The notes under the pieces were generated by a model. It searched no databases, was not told the DNA's origin, and worked only from the letters and a program-made list of their open reading frames with translations. Shown here one piece after another: positions 56,068-63,770 of a stretch of 64,000 bases of DNA. Source of the stretch: Nocardioides seonyuensis (GTDB lineage Bacteria; Actinomycetota; Actinomycetes; Propionibacteriales; Nocardioidaceae); assembly GCF_004683965.1 (NCBI RefSeq), contig NZ_CP038436.1, positions 1,736,001-1,800,000 on the forward strand. Direction: 5' to 3'. A program made the position numbers and the translations under genes. Every line of letters starts with the position of its first letter. Position 1 is the first letter of the stretch.

Positions 56068-57246
56068 GTGACCAGTCTCGACACCCTCGCCGTGCACGCC
56101 GGCCGCGCCGACCTCGGTCCTCTCGGGGTCCACGCGCTCCCGCTCGACCTCTCCACCACCAACCCGCTGCCGAGCATCGATGCCGGCGGGGCGTCGTACG
56201 AGGCGATGGCGACCGGTGGGCACCCCACTGACGGCGGGCTGGTCTACCAACGGCTCTGGAACCCCACGGTCGCGCGCTTCGAGGAGGCGCTGGCCAGCCT
56301 CGAGCACACCGCTGCCGCGGTTGCCTTCTCCACCGGGATGGCGGCCGTGACGGCTGCGGTGCTCGCCGCGACTGCGGAGGGCTCCGTGGGGGGGAGGGGT
56401 CGGCACGTCGTGGCGGTCCGACCGTTGTACGGAGGCACCGACCACCTGCTCGCCTCCGGGATGCTCGGCGTGGAGACGACCTACTGCGCGCCCGACGAGG
56501 TCGCGGCCGCGATGCGCCCCGACACCTGCCTCGTGGTGCTCGAGACGCCCGCCAACCCGACCCTCGAGCTGGTCGACATCGGCGCCGTCGTCGCCGCGGC
56601 CGGCGACGTGCCGGTGCTGGTCGACAACACGTTCGCGACCCCCGTCCTGCAGAACCCGGCTGACCTCGGCGCGACCCTCGTGCTGCACAGCGCGACGAAG
56701 TACCTCGGCGGCCACGGCGACGCGATGGGCGGTGTCATCGCCTGCGAGGAGCCCTGGGCCGAGGTGCTGCGCCGGGTGCGCGCCGTCACCGGTGCGCTGC
56801 TCCACCCGATGGGCGCCTACCTGCTCCACCGCGGTCTCGCGACTCTCCCGCTGCGCGTGCGTGCCCAGCAGGCCGGTGCGGGCAAGGTGGCCGCCTGGCT
56901 GGCCTCGCAGCCCGGCATCCGGGATGTGCGTTACCCAGGGCTGCCCGAGTGCGACCCGTCCGGCCTCGTAGGGCGCCAGATGCGCGGACCCGGCGCGATG
57001 CTGGCCTTCTCCGTCGAGGGTGGGTACGACGCCGCCTCGCGCGTCACCGAGTCGGTGCGGCTGTTCACCCATGCGGTGTCCCTGGGTGGGGTCGACTCGC
57101 TGGTGCAGCACCCGGCCGCGCTGACCCATCGCCCGGTCGCCGCCGAGGCCAAGCCGCACGCCGATGTGCTCAGGCTCTCGATCGGGCTCGAGGACCCCGA
57201 CGACCTGTGCGCCGACCTGGCCCAGGCCTTGGCAGCCGCGCGCTGA
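56068..57246 (+). CDS. Cystathionine gamma-synthase/methionine gamma-lyase family PLP enzyme
   Basis: A 392-residue Cys/Met-metabolism PLP enzyme. Signatures: YQRLWNPTVARFEEALASLEHTAAAVAFSTGMAA (PLP phosphate and substrate site), DNTFATPVLQNP, and the Schiff-base lysine in LHSATKYLGGHGDAMGG. The C-terminal SLGGVDSLVQHPAALTH fits the gamma-lyase branch. It makes or breaks C-S bonds of cystathionine, homocysteine or methionine. The GTG at 56068 (VTSLDTLAVHAG) is chosen because family members begin with T-x-x-V/A-H-A-G. Confidence 0.9.
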   Translation: MTSLDTLAVHAGRADLGPLGVHALPLDLSTTNPLPSIDAGGASYEAMATGGHPTDGGLVYQRLWNPTVARFEEALASLEHTAAAVAFSTGMAAVTAAVLAATAEGSVGGRGRHVVAVRPLYGGTDHLLASGMLGVETTYCAPDEVAAAMRPDTCLVVLETPANPTLELVDIGAVVAAAGDVPVLVDNTFATPVLQNPADLGATLVLHSATKYLGGHGDAMGGVIACEEPWAEVLRRVRAVTGALLHPMGAYLLHRGLATLPLRVRAQQAGAGKVAAWLASQPGIRDVRYPGLPECDPSGLVGRQMRGPGAMLAFSVEGGYDAASRVTESVRLFTHAVSLGGVDSLVQHPAALTHRPVAAEAKPHADVLRLSIGLEDPDDLCADLAQALAAAR

Positions 57247-57291
57247 CTCTCGGCCATGCGACCGTGACAGCAGTTCTGTCATGATCGGCCC

Positions 57292-58461
57292 ATGACCGAG
57301 GAAGCCGATCGGACGTTCACACCGGGCCAGGGCACCGGCCCCCTGCGAGGGGTGCGGGTCGTCGAGCTCGCCGGCATCGGGCCGGGCCCGCACGCCTGCA
57401 TGATCATGGCCGACCTCGGCGCCGACGTGATCCGCGTGGACCGCCCAGGCGGTGGCTTCCTCAACGTCGGGAAGTACGACGTCCTCAACCGCGGCCGCCC
57501 CAGCGTGGCGCTCGACCTCAAGAACCCGGAGGCGGTCGAGACCGTGCTGCGGCTGGTGGAGAGCGCCGACGTGCTGGTCGAGGGCCTGCGGCCCGGTGTC
57601 ACCGAGCGCCTCGGCCTCGGGCCCGACGACTGCTGGGCGCGCAACCCCAAGCTGGTCTACGGCCGGATGACCGGCTGGGGGCAGGACGGTCCGTGGAGCC
57701 AGGTGGCCGGCCACGACATGAACTACATCGCCATCACCGGCGCCCTGCACGGCCTGGGCCAGGACCGGTCGCGCCCGCACTTCCCCGGCAACCTCGTCGG
57801 CGACTTCGGCGGCGGCTCGACCTACCTGGTGATCGGCGTGCTTGCGGCGCTCCTCGAGGTGAGGACCAGCGGCCGGGGCCAGGTGGTGGACGCCGCGATC
57901 GTCGACGGCACCGCCCACCTCAACGCGATGGCGTCGATGCTGCGGGCCGTCGGTGCCGCCAGCGACCGCCGCGCCAGCGGGCTGCTCGACGGCGGGACGC
58001 CGTACTACGACATCTACGAGACCGCCGACGGCAAGCACCTGTCGGTGGGGGCGCTGGAGCCGCAGTTCTACGCCGAGCTGGTCCGCCTCCTGGAGCTCGA
58101 CCTGCCCGACCGCGACGACCTGGCCAACCTGCCGGTGATCCGCGAGGCGTTGACCGCCCGCTTCAAGGAGCGCACCCAGGCCGAGTGGGCCGAGCTCTTC
58201 GACGGCACCGACGCCTGCGTCGCGCCGATCATCCCGCTGGGCGAGGCCGCCGAGCACCCGCACCTCGCGGCGCGCGGCACCCTCGTCGAGCGTGACGGCA
58301 TCGTGCAGCCCGCCCCCGCCCCGCGCTTCTCCCGTACGGCGCCCACGCTCGGGCCGCCGCCCGCTCCCGCTCCCGGCGCCGACACCCGAGTGGCGCTGGC
58401 CGCCTGGGGGATCGACGACGTGGACGGCCTGATCGAGCGGGGCGTGGCGACGCAGGCGTGA
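57292..58461 (+). CDS. Alpha-methylacyl-CoA racemase (CaiB/BaiF family)
   Basis: A 389-residue family III CoA-transferase-fold enzyme. The racemase signatures are present: His in AGHDMNYIAITGALH and Asp in GDFGGGSTYLVIG (catalytic pair, numbering 126/156 in the mycobacterial enzyme), and YYDIYETADGKHLSVGALEPQFY. It epimerises the alpha-methyl of branched acyl-CoA (pristanoyl-, phytanoyl- or steroid-side-chain CoA). An ATG at 57292. CATGAT 6 nt upstream is only a weak -10. Confidence 0.9.
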   Translation: MTEEADRTFTPGQGTGPLRGVRVVELAGIGPGPHACMIMADLGADVIRVDRPGGGFLNVGKYDVLNRGRPSVALDLKNPEAVETVLRLVESADVLVEGLRPGVTERLGLGPDDCWARNPKLVYGRMTGWGQDGPWSQVAGHDMNYIAITGALHGLGQDRSRPHFPGNLVGDFGGGSTYLVIGVLAALLEVRTSGRGQVVDAAIVDGTAHLNAMASMLRAVGAASDRRASGLLDGGTPYYDIYETADGKHLSVGALEPQFYAELVRLLELDLPDRDDLANLPVIREALTARFKERTQAEWAELFDGTDACVAPIIPLGEAAEHPHLAARGTLVERDGIVQPAPAPRFSRTAPTLGPPPAPAPGADTRVALAAWGIDDVDGLIERGVATQA

Positions 58462-58498
58462 GGGACGTTCGACCCTTTGCCGGCCGGCCATGACGTCG

Positions 58499-58504
58499 TA
58501 GCGT
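58499..58504 (+). promoter_or_regulatory. Leaderless-type -10 box (TAGCGT) of the PPOX gene
   Basis: TAGCGT ends 6 nt before the ATG at 58511. Confidence 0.5.
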
Positions 58505-58510
58505 CGGGCC

Positions 58511-58927
58511 ATGGACGAGATGACACGCGAGGAGTGCTGGGACTTCCTGCGGGAAGCCGAGTTCGGCCGACTGGCCTTCCACCTGGCCGACGAAGTGCAC
58601 ATCACCCCGGTCAACTACGCCGTCGACGGGGAGACGCTGCTGTTCCGCACGGCCGAGGGCAGCAAGCTGCTGGGCATCGTGATGAACCAGGACTGTGCCT
58701 TCGAGATCGACGAGTTCGGCGACCAGGAGGCGCGCAGCGTCGTGCTCCGTGGTCGTGCCCGCCTGCTGGAGGAGGACGAGGAGCACCGCGCCGAGAACGT
58801 GCCGCTGCGCCCGTGGGTGGCCGGCCCGGAGAAGTACAACGTCGTCGAGATCACGCCTCTCGACATGAGCGGCCGGAGCTTCCACCTGCACCGCCCGTGG
58901 CGGCACATCCGGCTCGACGAGCAGTAG
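58511..58927 (+). CDS. Pyridoxamine 5'-phosphate oxidase-like flavoprotein
   Basis: A 138-residue split-barrel flavin- or F420-binding protein. FGRLAFHLADEVHITPVNYAVDGETLLFRTAEGSKL is the typical first half of the NimA/PPOX family, with the Lys of KLLGIV near the flavin phosphate. Its function could be reductive detoxification or flavin storage; no substrate can be named. Single gene, leaderless-type promoter. Confidence 0.87.
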   Translation: MDEMTREECWDFLREAEFGRLAFHLADEVHITPVNYAVDGETLLFRTAEGSKLLGIVMNQDCAFEIDEFGDQEARSVVLRGRARLLEEDEEHRAENVPLRPWVAGPEKYNVVEITPLDMSGRSFHLHRPWRHIRLDEQ

Positions 58928-58954
58928 ACAGGGGAATGGCGCGACGGCCATGAT

Positions 58955-58971
58955 GGTTAAGCCTTCAACTA
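58955..58971. promoter_or_regulatory. Putative operator shared with the yceI promoter
   Basis: GGTTAAGCCTTCAACTA lies 16 nt before the esterase GTG and matches the sequence before yceI (4734-4749). Confidence 0.4.
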
Positions 58972-58986
58972 TCTGAAGGAGCCCTC

Positions 58987-59625
58987 GTGACCCGTCACTC
59001 CCTGTCTGCACCCGTCGTCGCCTTCGCCGGTGGCGCCGACCGCCCGGACCTGCCGCTGGTGGTCCTGCTGCACGGCCGCGGGGCCGACGAGCAGTCGATC
59101 CTGGGCCTCGCCGCGCACCTGCCCGAGCGGGCGTCGTACGCCGCCGTGCGGGCGCCGATCGGTGAGGGCGGCGGCTACGCGTGGTTCGACAACCGCGGCA
59201 TCGGCCGTCCTGTCGCCGAGTCGCTCCGGGAGACCGTGGCGTGGTTCCGCGCCTGGCTCGACGAGGTGGCGCCGAGCGGCCGCCCGGTCCTGCTGGTCGG
59301 CTTCAGCGGGGGCGCCGCCTTCGCCGGCGGGGTGCTGCTGGACGACCCTTCCCGGCTGGCGGGCGCCGCGATCCTCTACGGCACGCTGCCCTTCGAGGGC
59401 GCCGGCGCGGACGTCACCGACGGCCGGCTCGAGGGCGTCCACGTCTTCGTCGCCCAGGGCGAGGAGGACCACGTGATCCCGCGCGAGCTCCTCGACCGCA
59501 CCTGGAGCTGGCTCACCGAGGGGTCAGGGGCGACCGCGGTCACCCGCCGCGACCCCGGCGGCCACACCCTCTCCGCCGAGACCGCCGCAGACCTGAAGGG
59601 ATGGATCGATGACCGACTCGCCTGA
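58987..59625 (+). CDS. Phospholipase/carboxylesterase (MhqD-like alpha/beta hydrolase)
   Basis: A 212-residue hydrolase of the carboxylesterase-2/phospholipase family: VVLLHGRGADEQSILGLA (oxyanion loop), nucleophile VGFSGGAAFAGG (Ser near 101), Asp in QGEEDHVIP and His in DPGGHTLS. Relatives such as MhqD of Bacillus act in quinone/electrophile stress. The GTG at 58987 is preceded by GAAGGAG at 6-9 nt and by a putative MarR-type operator; the next gene overlaps by 17 bp. Confidence 0.9.
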   Translation: MTRHSLSAPVVAFAGGADRPDLPLVVLLHGRGADEQSILGLAAHLPERASYAAVRAPIGEGGGYAWFDNRGIGRPVAESLRETVAWFRAWLDEVAPSGRPVLLVGFSGGAAFAGGVLLDDPSRLAGAAILYGTLPFEGAGADVTDGRLEGVHVFVAQGEEDHVIPRELLDRTWSWLTEGSGATAVTRRDPGGHTLSAETAADLKGWIDDRLA

Positions 59626-60718
59626 GCCCGCCAGCAGCTCCAGCGAGGCGGTGTCGTACGACGCCCTGGGCACCCGCGCGCGCCCGACCTTCGGGCTCGA
59701 CACGTTCGGTGACGCGCCGCTGGACGGGGCGCCCGGCAACCATGCCGCCACGATCCGCGAGGTCGTCGCCGAGGCGGTGCAGGCCGACCGGGTGGGTGTC
59801 GACTACATCGGCCTGGGTGAGCACCACCGCCCCGACTACGCGATCAGTGCCCCCGACGTCGTGCTCGCCGCCATCGCCGGGCAGACCGAGCGGATCAGGC
59901 TCGGGACCGGCGTCACGGTCCTCTCCTCCGACGACCCGATCCGCGTCTACGAGCGGTTCGCCACCCTCGATGCCGTGTCCAACGGCCGCGCGGAGGTGCA
60001 GCTGGGACGCGGCTCCTTCATCGAGTCGTTCTCGCTGTTCGGCCTCGACCTCTCCGACTACGACCGGCTCTTCGCCGAGAAGCTCGACCTGTTCGCCGCT
60101 CTCCAGGCGGAGGAGCCGGTGCACTGGCAGGGGACGATCCGCCCGCCCGTCGAGGGCAAGCAGGTCTACCCCACGACGGCTGCCGGGAGCCTGCCCGCCT
60201 GGGTCGGTGTCGGTGGGACGCCGGAGTCGGTCGTCCGCGCCGCCCGCTACGCGATGCCGTTGATGCTGGCGGTGATCGGCGGCTCCCCGGCGGCGTTCGA
60301 GCAGCTCGCCGACCTCTACCGCCGGGCGCTCGGCCAGCTCGGCCACCCCGAGCTCCCGATCGGGATGCACTCGCCCGGCCACGTCGCCGAGACCGACGAG
60401 CTGGCCCGCGAGCAGCTCTACCCCCACCAGGCGGAGCTGGTCACGCGGCTGGGGCGCGAGCGCGGCTGGCCGCCCTACAGCCGGATCGCCTTCGAGCAGA
60501 GCGCCGGCCCGCAGGGTGCCCTCTTCGTCGGGTCGCCCGAGACCGTGGCACAGAAGATCGCCTGGGCCGTCGAGCTCCTGGGCCTCTCCCGCTTCCAGCT
60601 GAAGTACTCCGTGGGCGAGCTGCCCCACGACCAGCGGATGGAGTCCATCCGGCTGTACGGCGAGGAAGTCATCCCGCGCGTGCGCGAGCTTCTCGGCAAC
60701 AAATCGGACAACCTTTGA
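59609..60718 (+). CDS. Luciferase-like (LLM class) flavin-dependent oxidoreductase
   Basis: A 369-residue bacterial-luciferase-fold enzyme: FGLDTFGDAPLDG start, DYIGLGEHHRPDYAISAP, TERIRLGTGVTVLSSDDPIRVYERFATLD and GRAEVQLGRGSFIESF. It would use FMNH2 (or F420) to oxidise a small substrate. It overlaps the esterase gene by 17 bp and is its only operon partner. Substrate unknown. Confidence 0.92.
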   Translation: MTDSPEPASSSSEAVSYDALGTRARPTFGLDTFGDAPLDGAPGNHAATIREVVAEAVQADRVGVDYIGLGEHHRPDYAISAPDVVLAAIAGQTERIRLGTGVTVLSSDDPIRVYERFATLDAVSNGRAEVQLGRGSFIESFSLFGLDLSDYDRLFAEKLDLFAALQAEEPVHWQGTIRPPVEGKQVYPTTAAGSLPAWVGVGGTPESVVRAARYAMPLMLAVIGGSPAAFEQLADLYRRALGQLGHPELPIGMHSPGHVAETDELAREQLYPHQAELVTRLGRERGWPPYSRIAFEQSAGPQGALFVGSPETVAQKIAWAVELLGLSRFQLKYSVGELPHDQRMESIRLYGEEVIPRVRELLGNKSDNL

Positions 60719-60768
60719 CAAGTAAAGGAAATGATCCGGTTTCACCGGCGCATTCCCGGACGGACGCC

Positions 60769-60774
60769 TACCGT
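60769..60774 (+). promoter_or_regulatory. Leaderless-type -10 box (TACCGT) of the GGDEF gene
   Basis: TACCGT ends 6 nt before the ATG at 60781, and no ribosome-binding site is visible. Confidence 0.55.
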
Positions 60775-60780
60775 CTACGC

Positions 60781-62397
60781 ATGACTGAGCGAGCTGGGCC
60801 CCCGCGAGGCGATGCTCGTGACGTCGAGCTCGCCGACGAGGCCGAGCGGGTGAGGGCCTGGCTGGCCGACCAGCTCGACAGCGTCGAGCTCAGCACCGCG
60901 CAGTTCCCCGTCGAGGCGGAGGAGCAGGCCGCCGAGCTCGAGCGGCTGGCCGTCGAGATCGGCGACGAGCACCTCCAGCTGCGCTCGCTGCTGGTCCAGG
61001 CCGACGTCAAGGGTCGCGCCGGTCAGTCGGTCGCCAGCGGCCGCGTGCTGCGCTCGGTCAACCGCTGGGCGAACGCCCACGACGACCAGTACCTCCTGGC
61101 CCGCAGCCACCGGCTGCTGGGCAGCTTCTTCGGGACGCTGGGCGACGACGTGGCCTTCCTCGAGCACGCCATGCAGAGCGTGGAGCTGCTCGCCGAGGGC
61201 GCCCGCAAGGCGCTGCGCGCCGACCACCTGAGCAGCCTGGGGATCGCCCAGGGACGGCTTGGTGCACCGGAGGAGGGCCGTGCGTCGTTCGCGGAGGCCG
61301 AGCGCCTCGCCGCGGAGCTCGGTGACAGCTACCGCCAGGTGCTGATCGTCAACAACGTCGCCTACCTGGAGTACCAGTGCGGTGAGCCGGACCGCGCCCT
61401 CACGGCCGTCGAGCGCCTCATCGGCCTGGCCGAGGAGCACGGCATCGAGCTGGACCCCCACTACCTCGACACCATCGCCCGGGTCTACCTCGAGGTCGGG
61501 CGCTTCGCCGAGGCGGAGGAGATCCTCAGCGGCATGCTCGTCGACGGTGAGGCGGGACGGCTCGGGGACGCCGACGGCGTCGCCGAGTTCACCCTCACCC
61601 TCGCCGAGGTCCAGCGCCGTCGCGGTGCCACCGACGAGGCGGAGGCCAGCCTCCGGGAGGTCCGGGAGCTGTGCGAGCAGCGCTCGCTCCACGGCGTGCT
61701 GGTGCGCGTCCACCAGGAGCAGGCCGAGCTCTACGCGGTGCAGGGCAGGTTCGAGGAGGCGTTCACCGAGCACAAGGCGTTCCACCGCCTCTCCCAGCAG
61801 CTGCGGTCCGACGCCCGCCTCGCGCGTGCGCGCACCCTGCAGACGGTGTTCGACTACGAGCAGGCGCGACGGGCCAGCGAGCGGTTCGAGGAGCTGGCCT
61901 ACCGCGACCCCCTGACCAACCTGCGCAACCGCCGCTACGTCGACACCAGCCTGCCCACCATCCTGGAGTCCTCGGACTGCGAGTCCGACGTCATCTCCGT
62001 GGCCTTCATCGACCTGGACCACTTCAAGCGGATCAACGACACGCTCACCCACCTGGTCGGCGACGAGGTGCTGCGCCAGTTCGCGGCCCTGCTGGCCGAC
62101 GCGGCGGCCGAGCCGTCGTACGTCGCCCGGATGGGTGGGGAGGAGTTCCTGCTCGTCCTGCCCGGCGCCGACCACGAGAAGGCGGTCCGGCTGGTCGAGG
62201 AGCTCCAGGAACGGATCCGCTCCTACGACTGGACGCCGGTCACCGGTGACATCCCGGTCCGGGCGAGCATGGGGCTGGCGACGGCGCTGGTGCGGGACAC
62301 CGAGCAGTCGGACCTGCTGGCCGAGGCAGACCGCAACGTCTACGCCGCCAAGGGCGCCGGTCGCGACCGGGTCATCGCCAGCGACCTGTCGGCCTGA
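60781..62397 (+). CDS. TPR-GGDEF diguanylate cyclase
   Basis: A 538-residue soluble protein. Residues about 40-360 are TPR-like helical repeats (for example AGQSVASGRVLRSVNRWANAHDD, GEPDRALTAVERLIGLAEEHG), followed by a GGDEF domain (about 380-530) with RDPLTNLRNRRYVD, FIDLDHFKRINDT and the active-site GGEEF. The I-site RxxD is replaced: ASEPSYVARMGGEEF lacks it, so product inhibition is unlikely. It would make c-di-GMP in response to a protein or peptide bound by the TPR part. No membrane helix. Confidence 0.92.
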   Translation: MTERAGPPRGDARDVELADEAERVRAWLADQLDSVELSTAQFPVEAEEQAAELERLAVEIGDEHLQLRSLLVQADVKGRAGQSVASGRVLRSVNRWANAHDDQYLLARSHRLLGSFFGTLGDDVAFLEHAMQSVELLAEGARKALRADHLSSLGIAQGRLGAPEEGRASFAEAERLAAELGDSYRQVLIVNNVAYLEYQCGEPDRALTAVERLIGLAEEHGIELDPHYLDTIARVYLEVGRFAEAEEILSGMLVDGEAGRLGDADGVAEFTLTLAEVQRRRGATDEAEASLREVRELCEQRSLHGVLVRVHQEQAELYAVQGRFEEAFTEHKAFHRLSQQLRSDARLARARTLQTVFDYEQARRASERFEELAYRDPLTNLRNRRYVDTSLPTILESSDCESDVISVAFIDLDHFKRINDTLTHLVGDEVLRQFAALLADAAAEPSYVARMGGEEFLLVLPGADHEKAVRLVEELQERIRSYDWTPVTGDIPVRASMGLATALVRDTEQSDLLAEADRNVYAAKGAGRDRVIASDLSA

Positions 62398-62409
62398 CCC
62401 CGCCTCCGC

Positions 62410-63501
62410 TCAGGCGGTGAGCCGCTCGCCCGAGCCGGCGTCGAAGACGTGCACGGCGTCGGGGTCGATGACGAGGCGCACCTGCTCGCCCTTCTGCAGG
62501 CCGTGGCGTGCCTCGAGGCGTACGACGGCCTGGTGCAGGACCGCGCCGAGGTCGGGGTCGTCCGGGAGGGCGTGCAGGAACGTGTCGGCCCCCAGCTCCT
62601 CGAGGACGGTGACGGTGACCGGCAGGCCCTCCTCACCGTCGGCGGCGATCCGCCAGCCGTGCGGGCGCACGCCGAGGATCACCGAGTCGGAGGCCTTGGC
62701 CGCCACGTCGCGCTCGAGCGGGACCCGGTAACTCCCGATCACGGCAGATCCCGACTCGACCCGCGCCGGGATGAGGTTCATGGCGGGGGAGCCGATGAAG
62801 CCGGCGACGAAGACGTTGGCCGGTCGGTCATAGAGAGCGAGGGGGGTGTCGACCTGCTGGAGGATGCCGTCCTTGAGGACCGCGACGCGGTCGCCCATCG
62901 TCATGGCCTCGGTCTGGTCGTGGGTGACGTAGACGGTGGTGATGCCGAGCCGCTGCTGGAGCGCCGCGATCTGCGTGCGGGTCGAGACCCTGAGCTTGGC
63001 GTCGAGGTTGGACAGCGGCTCGTCCATCAGGAACACCTCGGGCTTGCGCACGATGGCGCGGCCCATCGCGACCCGCTGGCGCTGGCCGCCGGAGAGGGCC
63101 TTGGGCTTGCGGTCCAGGACGTCCTCGAGGTCGAGGAGGCGGGCCGCCTCGAGGACGCGCTCGGCGCGCTCCTCCTTGCTGATCCGGGCGACGCGCAGGG
63201 CGAAGGCCATGTTGTCGGCCACGCTCATGTGGGGGTAGAGCGCGTAGTTCTGGAAGACCATGGCGATGTCGCGGTCGCGGGGCGCGTCGTCGGTGACGTC
63301 GCGGTCGCCGATCATGATCGACCCCTCGGTGCACTCCTCGAGCCCTGCGAGCATCCGCAGCGAGGTGGACTTCCCGCAGCCCGAAGGACCGACCAGGACC
63401 ATGAACTCGCCGTCGTGGATCTCCAGGTCGAGGGAGTCCACCGCGGGCCGTTCGGAGCCGGAATAGCGTCGTCCGGCTCCGACGAATCGAACCGATGCCA
63501 T
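62410..63501 (-). CDS. ABC sugar-importer ATPase (MsiK/UgpC type)
   Basis: A 363-residue ATPase. Walker A GPSGCGKST (near 38), Q-loop FQNYALYPHM, signature LSGGQRQR, Walker B VFLMDEP and H-loop VTHDQ are present, followed by the C-terminal TOBE/OB domains (about 240-363) typical of MsiK/UgpC/MalK. In Streptomyces one such ATPase serves many sugar importers. The ATG at 63501 follows AAGGACC. It is divergent from a solute-binding lipoprotein, with two CebR-like boxes in the gap, so cellobiose or a related beta-glucoside is the likely sugar. Confidence 0.93.
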   Translation of the reverse strand: MASVRFVGAGRRYSGSERPAVDSLDLEIHDGEFMVLVGPSGCGKSTSLRMLAGLEECTEGSIMIGDRDVTDDAPRDRDIAMVFQNYALYPHMSVADNMAFALRVARISKEERAERVLEAARLLDLEDVLDRKPKALSGGQRQRVAMGRAIVRKPEVFLMDEPLSNLDAKLRVSTRTQIAALQQRLGITTVYVTHDQTEAMTMGDRVAVLKDGILQQVDTPLALYDRPANVFVAGFIGSPAMNLIPARVESGSAVIGSYRVPLERDVAAKASDSVILGVRPHGWRIAADGEEGLPVTVTVLEELGADTFLHALPDDPDLGAVLHQAVVRLEARHGLQKGEQVRLVIDPDAVHVFDAGSGERLTA

Positions 63502-63584
63502 CCTTTGGTCCTTCCTGGGGCTCGCGGCGCATGGCTCGTCGCGATGGTCCCGACACCGTACGGCGCCACGAGGACGGCGTCTAG

Positions 63585-63598
63585 TGGGAGCGCTTCCA
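63585..63598. promoter_or_regulatory. CebR-like operator 1
   Basis: TGGGAGCGCTTCCA differs by one base from TGGGAGCGCTCCCA, the CebR box of streptomycetes. It lies between the divergent ATPase and solute-binding protein genes. Confidence 0.7.
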
Positions 63599-63673
63599 TT
63601 TTGCTTAGGTCAAATTTCACGCGGTCCATTGACAGTCGCTGTGACCGCTGCCATGTTGAGTGTCGGGCAGAAG

Positions 63674-63687
63674 TGGAAGCGCTCTCA
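63674..63687. promoter_or_regulatory. CebR-like operator 2
   Basis: TGGAAGCGCTCTCA differs by two bases from the same consensus, about 90 bp from the solute-binding protein start. LacI-family repressors typically use two boxes. Confidence 0.6.
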
Positions 63688-63770
63688 CACCTTGTTTCGC
63701 TCACCACCGCCGCCCACCCCGACCGGGCACACCAGGGTCCGGCGACTCGCAGGACAACAGGAGTGCAACG

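Noticed and set aside
56023-58614. An 863-codon open frame on the minus strand across the lyase and racemase genes
   Set aside because: It is antisense to two clear enzymes with intact catalytic motifs; its composition is that of shadow frames.
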